From: Eremomyces bilateralis CBS 781.70
Lineage: Eukaryota > Ascomycota > Dothideomycetes > Eremomycetales > Eremomycetaceae
NCBI RefSeq assembly: GCF_010015585.1
Contig: NW_022985070.1
Location: forward strand, 952,524 to 1,016,523
Direction of reading: 5' to 3'
DNA length: 64,000 bases
Shown: piece by piece, positions 36,249 through 47,700 of the stretch
Position numbering within the stretch: the stretch's first letter is position 1
Layout: each line of letters begins with the position of its first letter
Notes under the pieces: model-generated
Databases searched by the model: none
What the model saw: the letters and a program-made list of their open reading frames with translations, nothing else
Told to the model about the DNA's origin: nothing
Made by a program: the position numbers and the translations under genes

Positions 36249-37650
36249 TTAGGCCCAGATTCGGAGCTGTTGGAGAGAAAACGGATTAGCAGCCAGATCG
36301 CTTAGAATTTACGACAAGATCTGAAGTCAACATACCATTGAATCCCAAGACCCGGTGCACAGACTGATCGCATCATTGCTCACACCCAAGCAGCTCACGC
36401 GGTTGTCGTGTCCTTGTAGAGTACCCACGCGTTCACCTCGAAGCACATCCCAAACCTATAGGCCAATGAGTTATTTGTTTCGACCATCGTTCTCGTTGGA
36501 AAGCATACCTTGCACTCAAAATCGTCATAACCAGCGAAGAGAAGACGCCCTGAAACTGAGAAAGCAACCGATGTGATCCCGCAAACAGGCTCACCGATCT
36601 GGAAAGTCGTCAGTTGGTGGATACTTGCAACGAGAATCGCAACGGGACGGCCTGCAAGCCGATCCCTTGCGCCAATATGTACGCACCGTGTAGCTCTGCA
36701 ATTCCCGGTCGGCGCGAATGTCAAACAGACGGCAAGATGCATCGTCGGAACCGGTACCGAACGCGTTACCGTTCGGGAAATACTGAATCGCGTTGATATC
36801 CGAATCGTGCGCCGCGAACGTCTGCACGCATTTCTGCGCGCGGATGTCCCACAGCTTCGCGAACGCGTCGCACGCGCCCGACACGAACTGGTTGTTGTCG
36901 AGCGGATTGATGCTCAGGCTCATCACGTCGCCCAGGTGGTCGGCGAACTCGTGGATCTTCGCGCCCGTCTCGACGTCCCAAAGGACACAGGTCATGTCGC
37001 CGGAGGAGGTCAGGATGCGGCGGTCATTGATGAACCGACAGCAGCTGAGGTAGCCGGAGTGGCCCGAGAGCTCGCGAGCGACGCGCGTGGGCCCTTCTCG
37101 CGCCGACAGGTTGTAGATGGAGCAGATGTTGTCGAGGCCACCGCAGGCGACGTAGTTGCCGGACGGTGAGTAGGCGCAGGTCATGACCCAGGAGGAGCGG
37201 AGGGGGATGGCATGGACTTTGTTGGTCGTGTAGGCGTCCCAGATGATGAGTTTTCCATCCTGCGATGCCGAGACGAGATGTCTTCGGTCCGTGGACCAAT
37301 GCATCGCGTAGATTTTGGCGAGATGGCCTTTGAGGGTTCGCTTGGTTTTCATCGCAAGCCTGGGAAGTTGGTCGACTCGTGACCGGGCCACATCGCGCAC
37401 TAAAGACCACATCAATTAGCGAATCCATCGTGTCAATTAACGGATATGAACGAAGATAAGTCGATTGCAGCAACGGTCGACCGACGACACGTCGGATGCA
37501 TTGGAAGGTCGACGGAGCTGGAGGAAGCAGCTTACGTGTTGTGTCGGCAAGTTCATCCTTCTTTCGCTTTATCCGGTCCTTCAAAGCTTCTGCATCGCGG
37601 CGAGCGGCTTGAATGCGCTGTTGGAGGGTATCAGCGTTCATGTCGGACAT
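36249..37650 (-). CDS. sfaD: Heterotrimeric G-protein beta subunit (SfaD type)
   Basis: Five minus-strand exons, 37650-37536, 37399-36687, 36598-36509, 36455-36336 and an 18-nt last exon 36266-36249, encode 351 aa. The N-terminal coiled coil ([19 protein letters not shown]) binds G-gamma. Seven WD40 repeats follow, with [51 protein letters not shown] and [18 protein letters not shown] close to animal G-beta. The final microexon LRIWA completes the last blade; the first AG acceptor would give a wrong ending. G-beta acts at the plasma membrane in signalling for growth, asexual and sexual development. In Aspergillus nidulans the orthologue is SfaD, and its neighbour is PhnA, matching the phosducin-like gene here. 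Confidence 0.95.
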
Positions 37651-40600
37651 GCCAGGTGGTCGACGAGGTCGAATCGCTGATCGTAGAGCGAGAGAGAGGA
37701 GAGAGCGACGACCAAAGGAGGAGAAGTCAGAGGACAATCAGCAATCACAGCCCAGGGATAGTGGAGATGCGAGGTGGTCAAGCGTCCACTGTTCGGGTAC
37801 GGCACAACTAAAATACGAGGTATGAGTTGGGGTGGGGGGGAGCCGAATCACAACGGGGAATGGCAATGACGAGAACAAGGCAGATGATGACAAAATGAAG
37901 ATTCGGTGATGGCAGAACGGAAGTGGGACGATTGAGGAGTGAGAGGAAGACCGAGAGCTGGAGATCCAAGGTGGTCGGACTAGTGGTAGTAGGCCAAGGC
38001 CCGAAGCTGGAGCAGTTGGTCGGCAGACTAGTGGTTGTACCGTGTATTAGGCACTAGGTATACCGTATAGGTAGGCTGAAGAATAAGAAGCAACCAAGTC
38101 CGTGAGGATGGAGGAAGTATTATGAAGCAATGAATTCCAAGGACGAGGTTGCGCCGGACGTGGAAGAGGAACGTGCGGAGTAGTGCGATACGGTGGCCGG
38201 TGCAGCGATGGTATGTGCGCCGGATGAGAGGGAAATAGGATAGACAAATAGGATGGAGAATTAGAAAGTTGAAGGATAAGGTTGAAGGATGAACGTCGTG
38301 TAGTGGTGCAGTTAGAGTCTGAGGAGCGAGGAGTGGGTTGCCGCAGCGAGATTATTGATGGATTCGGTTGAGATCTGGTGCCGATGGGGAACGGCGGAGA
38401 ACTGGCTGTCGAGTGGAGAGGGAGGGAAGGATGGGAGAGAGAGACGGGGGAGTCAGTTTGGTCACTGGAGTGTCTGTGTGCCCAGTACCAGCCCAGGACC
38501 CAGGACTCAGCAAAGGAGTGTGTGCTGGTGCAGTCCTGACTTATAGAGTGTGGGTGATGGAATAATAGTATGTAGAATAACAATACTGGAATTCCACTCT
38601 GACTGTCACTGGGCCGAACTTTGAATTGAAGAAGCTCCTGCTTGTTCTCCTCTCTTCTATATCGAGATGTATAAGCCTATCAGGCGTCATCTTCTGCTTC
38701 TGTTTCTTCTGCTTCTTCTAGATTCTACAGACTACAGCCGCACAGGGATTATTAACATTGCAGGTTCTACCTAACTGCGGACTAACTCCTAAGCCCTTCC
38801 ATAGACTCGTAATGTTCATAGAACAGAGCCAGGGAGAGCAGCCTTAGAGAGAGTTAGAGGCGACAAGGTCGAAGCACTGGTCGGCGGTGCGCTGTGCGGA
38901 TGTTCAACCCTAATTATTATCGACGGATTGGTCTTTTATGGCCCAGTTAAACCTGTTTCCAAGCCTGGACCTAGTTCAACTGGATGATGGATTTGCTGCT
39001 AGGACGAATCACGAACCCCTCGAAATATGAACAAGCTATTGAAGCCTCAATATTAATGGGTACAACGGCTTCTGTTCATCCTGACCATTAAACACTTGGT
39101 ACAGTTATGGATTGAATATAAACTAATGATACCTCTAGATCTAATGTGCGGTTCGTATTGTTACCGGTTTATGTATCATATCTGCTCCCTCTCCTGCTCC
39201 TTCCAATTCCCTTGCGCGCTTCCTAGTTTGGCTTGGAAAGTCGGAATGAATGAAATGGGAGTACGATGTCGCTACTTACTCCACCAATTAGCGGTCCGTG
39301 CTTCATCCCGCGCTTGCCTTCTTTGCTTCACTTCCCCGGCTTCCCTGCCTGCTCATTTCTCCAAATCTCTGCTCAGTGCTCGCATTGTCCTCTCCCCATG
39401 CCAACAGCCAATATTCAATAATGGTATGTATGGAATATTCTTAAGCATTATCCTTTGCTCCTTCCTGATCTGGTATTATGATGATATCCCAACCCCTTCT
39501 GCGTTGGCTTGCTGTAACTCAGGTACGTGTCTATGCAGTATTATGCAGCTCGCCCTGACAGTGCCGTATTATCCCTGAATCGTGAATTCCCTTTTGGATT
39601 TGCCCGACTTTGCTTCGATGTTAGTAAAACGGGGTTTCATTCTTATTTCTCCGGGTTTCCCCCCTCCGGCTTTTCCATCTGACGCCCCGGCACACCGGAT
39701 CCCCTCCCTGCATTTCTTCACTCCTTCTGGACTTCTAGTCTTATGGCTGAATTCAACGGAACAGCCCGAGTTGAATGCCGCTCATCTGGCCGCAGTTTGT
39801 ACCGTCAACGGTGACACCACTAAGCACCGACACCATCACAACCGCGATCTGCAGGCTGCAGCGGTACAGCGCCTCCCATTCTGCAGGAATAAAACGATTC
39901 TTTTTCCATTCCCACCGATATACCCAAATCAGGTAATATTCCGTACGTCCCTTGATACCTATGACCGCGGAGCCCAGATTCCCAACCCCGAGCCCACAGC
40001 AACATCCATCCCCTGCCCGTCACAATGCAAGGAAATAGAGGGCGTGAATGGTCTGCAATCACATCGGTGATTGGACAGTTCCACCGACTTTAATTTGACC
40101 CGCACTGTGTTCGGTCGAATGGTCGTGCCCGCATCAATCATCAGTCATGTTCGCGGGTTTGCCGCAGGTCCGCTGCTCGAGCCGAGAATTAAAGGTCCGT
40201 ACCACCATGTAATATGGCAATTGGGGCATTGACATACCACAGTCCTACTAATAATGATGGGTTCCCCCGCTGTGTATTAAACGCGGAACACTATTCCATG
40301 AAGCCGTTTCATCAATGACCCTCTCGATGAGGCATGATAAGTCCCGATTTGGTGTATCGAGCTTCGTATCGGGCCTTGCAGCCTCCATCCCATTGCCAGG
40401 ACGATTTCTCATTATTAGGGGAATCAAAAAACACCGGTATTTCGGCACTGGTGACGACTCTGAGCGCAGCGCCCGATTCCGTGTGGTCAACGTGTTTCGA
40501 GCTATTCGTAATCAATATCTCCGTTGATAGGGTTCTGCATTGTCAAAAGACCCGAGGCTTTGTGTCTGCCTGCCTGGCCTCCGACGCGCTGGTAAACGAT

Positions 40601-41364
40601 GCGAGTCATTCCCAGCGCATCTGGTAGATGAACTTTTGGGGACCAATCCCGGTTCCGTGAAATCATATCGATCCCGATGTGGTGGATTGGTCATGGACGA
40701 CGGAGGTCGTGGGCGTGCATGCCGAGTTTGTAAACCATGTCAAGGCCATGATGGACGTCCTGGGCCCGATCGGGACTGCTTTGAGGTGATATGGCTGCAC
40801 GTCGATGATCTGCACAACTGCTACTGGTGGCATTCGGTATCAGGTGCCCGCATTGGTAATCCCGTGTGTCTCTATAGTTCTACAGAGCAGTCAGCAGGTG
40901 CCAGGTATATGCAATATATGATCCACAAGCCGATATCCGACATGAGTGAACATCCGAATGCCTTGCATGTGCCTGAACATCATGGGTCACGTGCAAACGC
41001 GTCTTGGAGAGATTATTATGGGTCCTGCATCACGTCTTTCTCGCGCCCGCTGCGCTGCGTTGCCATCAGAGGTGTGAATAAAGTTGGAATACTATGTATA
41101 ACAGTATTGCAGATACTGTATGGATAATGGCTTTGCCACTGGCTCTGAAGTCACTCTATGTCTACAGCATTTCTCCAGTCCCAGCCCTGCCGATCAAGGT
41201 CTGAATTGCCTCATCCAATTCCACATACCAGTAACCATTTTGTAGAGCACAGGACGCTCTATCTCTTGAATGCATCTCCGGGTTTGACTACGCCCCCAAA
41301 CTCTGTCCGGCTATCACCTATCATTGGATGCTTATACTGAAATAACAGCTCCTCTCCTGTCACG
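37651..41364. other. 3.7-kb gene-poor region upstream of G-beta
   Basis: It contains no frame with family resemblance. The first kilobase upstream of the G-beta ATG probably includes a long 5' leader, with an open frame at 38583-38047 (minus strand) that is Ser/Pro/His-rich and may be leader sequence. Imperfect repeats of GACTAGTGGT occur at about 37979 and 38029. Later stretches (39.0-41.3 kb) have mixed composition without recognisable genes. The right end is the promoter of the DUF4211 gene. Confidence 0.5.
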
Positions 41365-43676
41365 ATGGGACGCAAACTACGAAGCCAAAAGCGCCAGACC
41401 CGCCTCACCTTTGATCCTGTGCCTGCAGATCACGAGGTGCTGGCTGCCGCTCATCCCGCTACTCGGAAACGAGCGGCGTTTGTTGGATATGAAGGCTCAC
41501 CTGTGAAGAGGCGAAGGGTGGATGCATGGGAAGCAGGAGACGATCATAAAGAATCAAGCGATAGCCCGAACTTGCATGGTGAGTGATACCTGTACCTGTT
41601 CAAGCTCAATATATGCCTATCCTCGCGTCCGTCTCTAACACAGGCTGGAGAAGTCTGTTGAGGAAATCCATTTGAGTTTCACATGTTTATATATCCCATC
41701 AGTAAATCCAAGTCTGTGGCTCACTTTTGACTTTTCAGAAAACGACATCTCCAAGAATTCCAGAGATAGTCCTAAACAGCCACCCCAAAACTCATCACCT
41801 TTGCCTAAGGATGACTCTGACGGGATGGTTGCACCTCCAAGAACAATTGCTCTACGAAACCATCGCCGAAAATCTCAAAAGCAACTGCATTTCGCCGAAG
41901 ACGGTCCGCTAGAGAAACCGAGAGAGCCAGCAACCATACCATGGAGCAGCTCACCAGCGACTCGTCAGGCCCGGGAATCACGTGCGGGTTTCTTTGGTTC
42001 AGATGCACCAGTGATTAAGAGCTCTTGGAAGGCTCGTCGTCGTTTGCTGGATAGTGATGACGAGGACGATACTGAGGGTGAGGGTTGCAGAAAACGGATT
42101 CCGGATGAGTCCGATCACTCGGATGGGTCCGAAGAATCAAGGCCCTCGAATCAAAAGAGCAAAGGGAAACAGAAAATGAAGCAGAGTTCGAAGCATGGTT
42201 CAGATGCAGCAGGGGATGGGGATTCCGATACGGGCCATGATGAAGCTGATGACGATGTCCCCTCGTTAAAGAGGAGCCGGAGTGCCGTAGCTGTGAATCC
42301 CGAAGAGGTTTCAAGCGACGAGGATGATATTCCAGTGCGCTCCTCAGCATTGAAACGCCGTCAAGTCTTCCGTCGTCCTTCTTCCCCTGTCCAGGTTAAC
42401 TCTGACTCCGACGAGGAAGAAGTGGAAGAGGAGGATGACTCGGACGTGCCCCGAAGTGCAAGAAGGCGAGGCACCAGGCTATCAAAACAGCCACGACCTA
42501 GTCTGCGAGAGCTATGGGAGGAAGCGGATTTGGCCGAGGATCTCGAATTTCTTGAGTCTTCGCCTCCTCCAGCGCCTCACAGTCGTGGTGCGCGGTCATC
42601 ACAGGCAACGCCGAAGAAAAGCAAGAAGTTATCTGCCCTCGAAGAGCTTCGTCGGCGCCGACAGAGGCAAATTGAGCCAAGTGCAAACTTGCCAGTACCT
42701 CTCGTCGACGAAGACGAAGATGAAGGCTTGGAAGAGGAAGAGGACGCGGAAATTGTCGACTACAATGGAGAAGACGATGTTGATGAAGAGGATTTCATCG
42801 TCGAAGACGATCCCGACGATCCGCTTGGCGCGCCTGAGATGCCCTTGCAATTCACCAGAATGGGCACCGCAAAGGCCAAAGACTTATTCCAGCATGCGGT
42901 TGCTTGGATGGTGCATAAGAAATTGAACGCCCGATTCCGCATGGACGATGAAATCTATCAGCTCACCTTCCGTAAACTCAGCGACGAAGTCAAGGGTCTG
43001 GCTGGCAGTAAGTTTATGAGCTCGATCTGGAGACCCGATTTCACTCGAGCATTGCGCTCTCGGCCAGGAATTATCATGGAAAACGTGGGCATCGAGGCTA
43101 TGGCGCATTGTGAAGCCTGCAATCGAAAATCCCACCCAGCGACTTGGACCGTCCGTTTCGAGGGCAAGCCTTATGACCCGGAGACTCTCGACGAGCTCTA
43201 CCTCAAAGACAGTAGCTCAAGTTCTGAAGATGACGAGGAAGGATCGAATGAACAACGGAAAATGAAGGCTCGAGGGCCTGATTACGATGCACAAGGCAAC
43301 GAACTCCCTCCCGAGCGGAAGTTATTCTACGTGGGCGTCCACTGCAAAGCCAATGCGACCACGGCGCATACACTGACGCACTGGAAAATCCACCTCTACG
43401 AATGGGTGGTGGACTACTTGGCTCAGAAGGGTCATTTAGCCGCCGAGAAGATCGTCGACCGTGATTCCTGGAGCGACCGAAAGAAGGAGAAGTTCGCGAA
43501 CCGGGTTGCGAAAGGGATGGTGGACGATGGCGAGGTGAAGAGGCTGTATCGCGATTTCCATCATAATGTGGACGATGCGCGGGATGCAAAGGTAAATCTT
43601 CAAGATCATGTTTACCCCGAGTCGTCGCACCGGTGCTAACAGTTGCTAGCAACAATACGGCCGCTGGGGACACTGA
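41365..43676 (+). CDS. Nuclear-type acidic protein with DUF4211 domain
   Basis: Exons 41365-41578, 41739-43591 and 43650-43676 encode 697 aa. The first 420 residues are disordered, with basic clusters (RKRAAFVGYEGSPVKRRRVD, a likely nuclear signal) and many Asp/Glu/Ser runs that suit CK2 sites. Residues about 420-690 form the DUF4211 region: LQFTRMGTAKAKDLFQHAVA, MVHKKLNARFRMDDE, then IMENVGIEAMAHCEACNRKS, ATWTVRFEGKPYD, LFYVGVHCKANATTAHTLTH and WKIHLYEWVVDYLAQ. The spaced Cys/His residues suggest a metal site. The last 27-nt exon adds QQYGRWGH. The family is fungal, nuclear by prediction and of unknown mechanism. I chose the first in-frame ATG before the basic segment. Confidence 0.88.
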
Positions 43677-44236
43677 TGGCAGCTCAGCATCGTGGGCGTC
43701 CACATTGAGCGATGATATGCAGCATGCATGGATGGGCGAGACGTGGGTCTTACGGATTCTATATCGCACTATTTGGGCATTGATGAAGCTCATGATCGTC
43801 ACGAGAATACGATGATATCCCCTGCCTAAACATCTACCCCATCCCCACACGCCGATCTGAGTAATTCGAATCTCATGTCGCTGTTCAGCTCAACAGAGTG
43901 AGCATCATCCATCCAGCACTGAAATCCTTAAATGACGTCACACACTCGTACCCCAGTTCTGCAATCTCCATGCTGTAATTGTGAGCGACAGATCGTAAGA
44001 TGAAAGCGAGCTTAGGTATTTCCGTTTAAGGCATCTTGTCCTCGTATCCTGAAGCATTGGTGCTTCTGCTTCGCATCTTCCTAGTAATACCATTAGAGAA
44101 ACTCCGACATTGTACCCTATCCAAGCAGAAGTAATACTTAACCGGGACAACTTAAATATTTACTTTTTTTTTACTACACCGATTTGTACCAATTACCAAA
44201 ACAGGAAACCGTATTAGCTAGTTATCCAAAGTTACA
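43677..44236. other. Intergenic, no gene seen
   Basis: This 560-bp stretch includes an AT-rich part near 44150-44180 and no supportable gene. It leads into a small spliced gene. Confidence 0.4.
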
Positions 44237-44516
44237 ATGGGAAACGACGCTGACCAGCCGCCACTTCAATACATTCCGATCCCTTCCATGAGTCAGGAGT
44301 GGGGTGTGATGCTCGGTTTCATAGGTAAATTCCCGACCCTGCACCAAGCGTCGTCTCGATCCGACTTAATCTAATTTCGGTGTGCCAGGTCTGCTAATCA
44401 CTAGCCTGGTTGTATATATCGTCTTCTGGCGCCTTGGAGAAAGGCAAAGGAAGCGAAAGGAAGCGAAGCGTGTCGCCGATCTACGGGCGAGGGGCATCTT
44501 GAGAGACGAGAAGTAG
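44237..44516 (+). CDS. Small single-pass membrane protein, 71 aa, unknown function
   Basis: This gene has exons too short to be noticed as long frames: 44237-44324 and 44389-44516, joined at ATA-G/GT with a GTAAAT donor and a CTAAT branch-like motif before CCAG. The product is MGNDADQPPLQYIPIPSMSQ..., then EWGVMLGFIGLLITSLVVYI, then VFWRLGERQRKRKEAKRVAD and ends RARGILRDEK. One membrane helix spans about residues 25-46. The cluster of Arg/Lys after it predicts the C-terminus on the cytosolic (or matrix) side. There is no cleavable signal peptide. I recognise no family. It converges on TEL1, with stops 271 bp apart. Confidence 0.62.
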
Positions 44517-44787
44517 GGTGTCGCTGTCACATATTGAGGCTGCCGTGAGGAAGTCCGAAGCCGCTACGCTATGAATTGAGCAAAAATAAATGAATGGAGA
44601 GGGTCGGGAAATAGATGCCGCGGCTCGTTTCGCCCAATGTATCTCGCGAAAATGGCAACTTGCCATACTATGTCCATGCAACTGAGTCGATATTTCTGAA
44701 AACAGCCGAAGGATTCAATGCTGATGGGTATCTAACTGATTACTGCCTCCAAGATCGCCGAAGAACGAAACGTAAAGTTAAATCCCA
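44517..44787. terminator. Convergent 3' region, 71-aa gene / TEL1
   Basis: A 271-bp spacer between the two stop codons. AATAAATGAATGG near 44585-44597 could help end formation for the small gene. No other feature is seen. Confidence 0.3.
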
Positions 44788-47700
44788 CTATGCATATGGA
44801 GCCCAGCCGGCAAATAAGACGGCAAGGTTCTGTGCATCCGTCGCTTGCTGGATTAGCTCATTTACAGTCGCCGCAACGCTCAAGTCTTTGGTGAGCTTCT
44901 TTTCGACGGCAGATAAAGCTCTACTTGCCTCTCCGGCCTCGTCCGGTTTGTTGGACGATGACTCAGTCACCCCTCCCAGCGGGCCGACTTGGTCCTCGAC
45001 TTCTTCCTCATCCTGCACTCGTTTGGCTTTCAAAGGCGATATCGTCCAGCTGTACAGGGGATCATAGCGAAGCACGTTGAGAAGTGTCATGATACTTCCT
45101 TTCTCCTCCCGAAGCGCATCAAGCGTAAACTCGCAACAACGCCTGAACACGCCCTCGGTCTTTGTATAGCCCATCGCATCTACGATGTCCCGAGTCAGTC
45201 GGAATGGAACCACTTCAGGAATGGGCAGGACACGTCCCGCCTCGAATGCCACTCCAAGGTCGATATGGACGACCTCGCCCGTCTTTGAGTCGAGAAGAAT
45301 GTTCTGAAGATGACGGTCGCCTAGGCCTAAAACATGCCCAAGTATGGATATGGCAGCGGTAGTCCGGGTGTAGGCGAGTCGCTTTTCGAACCACTCATCC
45401 GGGTCGGAATAATTTTCAAAGAAGAAATGTCGGAGAACCGGATGGTATCGATCCGCTACGTCTTGATAAGCTTTCAGCCTGGATTTTGGATCGCTGCCCG
45501 TAGCCTCGTGGACCCGCTTCCGGCATTCGGAAGCCTTTATGTCTTTGGGGTAATACCGTTCATGCGCTGGCGCAAGGAAATCGTTTAGGGAGATGGTATC
45601 TTTGACGAACTCAATAACCCCGGAGCGGGGAGTGAGAGGGAGGACTTTGTAGGTCCGAATCTTGAGATTTCGCCGACGCGTATTGAAATGGTCACCGAGG
45701 AGCCTGCTAACGTGTTCAAAAACTTGCTCCATGATCGCATCTTGTCTGAGGTCATCAGAGCCTCCTTTGACCTAGCAATTTATTAACCGAGACCTCAGCA
45801 ATAATCTGTTCGGAACTTACCAGCTCTTTGAAAGTATTCCCATCCGATGTCACTGCGGTGATGATCTTTGGCGTACTAAGCCCCCCGGCTATTTTCATCG
45901 TGGTCTTGTAGCGCTCGACAACGGGAACGCTGGAATAGTCACAATCGCTGCGAACTAGGACGTTGAAGCTGGGTGGAGGAACACCAAGGGCAGGGACTGT
46001 CTTTATAAGCCTCTTTGTCGCGGAAAATCGGTCCAGAGACAGTTCTCGGCCAGGTTGCAGCTTTTCTCCACGCTCCCCGTAGATGGGATGGGACGCCTCG
46101 TGATATGCGGCATCGGAGAGATCGATGTTTGACCACGTCCGACTTGACCGTTTGTTGCCTTTCAGGAGAGCTGCGATGCGTTTCGCTGCGTTTATCTTAG
46201 ACAGTAGAATTTCGTCAGCCCCTCCAGGTTGTCCGCTCTTCCCTATCTTCTCCAACTTCGTCCCAGAATGGATGTGATGCATCGCATGGAAGGGATGATC
46301 CACGCAGATCCGAACGACCAAATCCGACAGAAGCGTCTGAAATTTGGATTGGTCCGTTTGCAGTCTCGAGGCTATTTGGTTCATGAGGAACACAAATTTC
46401 CTCGAGGGGACTTTGTCTAAGTGTTTCCCAACGGCAGTATTCGCGAGGTCCATCTCACAAAACTCGAGCCAGAGTGCAAAGAAACGGAGGACACTTAAGT
46501 CGAAGTCGTCGCATGCTGTCAGCCCAAGGAGGTAGTTCTCAAGACTCCGTACAAGAAGATTTTCTCTGCTGTCTTTGATTCTTTTGAGTTCACGAGTCTC
46601 AATGTCAGTCCATCTTCGGACAGCTACCATTTTGCTGGTGTATTCGTTTTTTGCTTTCTCAACCTTTGGGGTCTTCATGAGATCGCGATATGCCTGAATT
46701 TCTGCTTTCTGACGGTCGATGATCCTTTGGATTCGATCCATTTGTTCGGCATGATCTCCACTCTGCAACTGGCGGTCACAGAAAGTGGCGAATTGATTGT
46801 AGACTTGACCTGCGGCCGATCCCTGTGAATGTGGCCTCAAACCGTGAATCGCTGGTTGCAGGTACTCTCTGATAATGTCGTCCGGCTTCTCCAACCGTGC
46901 TTCATCCAGTTCGAATGCCTGGTCAATGATTAGCAGAAGAAGTTCGCTCGACCGGGATCCTTACCAATCGTGCAAGCAGAATTGGTCGATTCGATGCCGC
47001 ACCTTGTGACTTCCGAGCAGTTGTGCCGTTGTTTAGGTTTTGGAGCATCTGGATCGAGCTTTGGTGCTCTCCCTGGTCCCACAGAACCAAGGCCGTCTCG
47101 TACTCGATATCCGCTTGGTAATTGAGCTGCAACGCGTTGTATCGTCTTGCAATCTGATTGAGATACGCCACAGTGGAGAGAGATTCCTGTACAGCATGAT
47201 GGCTCCTGGAGACCTTCGCGGAAGCAAGCAATGAATCGAGTTCGAGTTTCTGGAGAGCCTGCCCCGACATGTGGAAATGGTCATGCAATCGTTCGTTCTC
47301 TCGAAGGGTGCTGAAGATAGTTTCACGCCGTGACATTATGGCCTGCACATCTTGAAACCTAATAAGACGCCTGTTAACGGATTCAACATATGAGTGGTGC
47401 ATCTCCTGACTTACTTAAAATCCTTCAGGAGCTCATTTCGGGACTCCATGGTCTGTTGCACTTCCGAGAATTGTTCTATTCCCTTACAGGAGGCCAGATC
47501 GTCGATCTCAGTCAAAGTTGCCAGTGCTCTTAATTGTCCATTTGCCAAGATGTCCCAGTCAAGAGAATCCAAGGCGTTCAGCGTCGTCAGGAACGCCGTG
47601 TCAATTTGCTGTTTGACGAAGCTTCCATTGGGAGCGTTGCGAAGGCCTTGAAGAACCCTATACAGTGTCGACGACTCATTTGTCGTAGACTCAGGTGCCC

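Noticed and set aside
38047-38583. 178-codon minus-strand frame upstream of G-beta
   Set aside because: Composition is Ser/Pro/His-rich without motif, and the position fits a long leader. It is kept only as part of the gene-poor region.
40540-41127. 195-codon plus-strand frame
   Set aside because: No motif, poor start context and mixed codon use. There is insufficient support for a gene.
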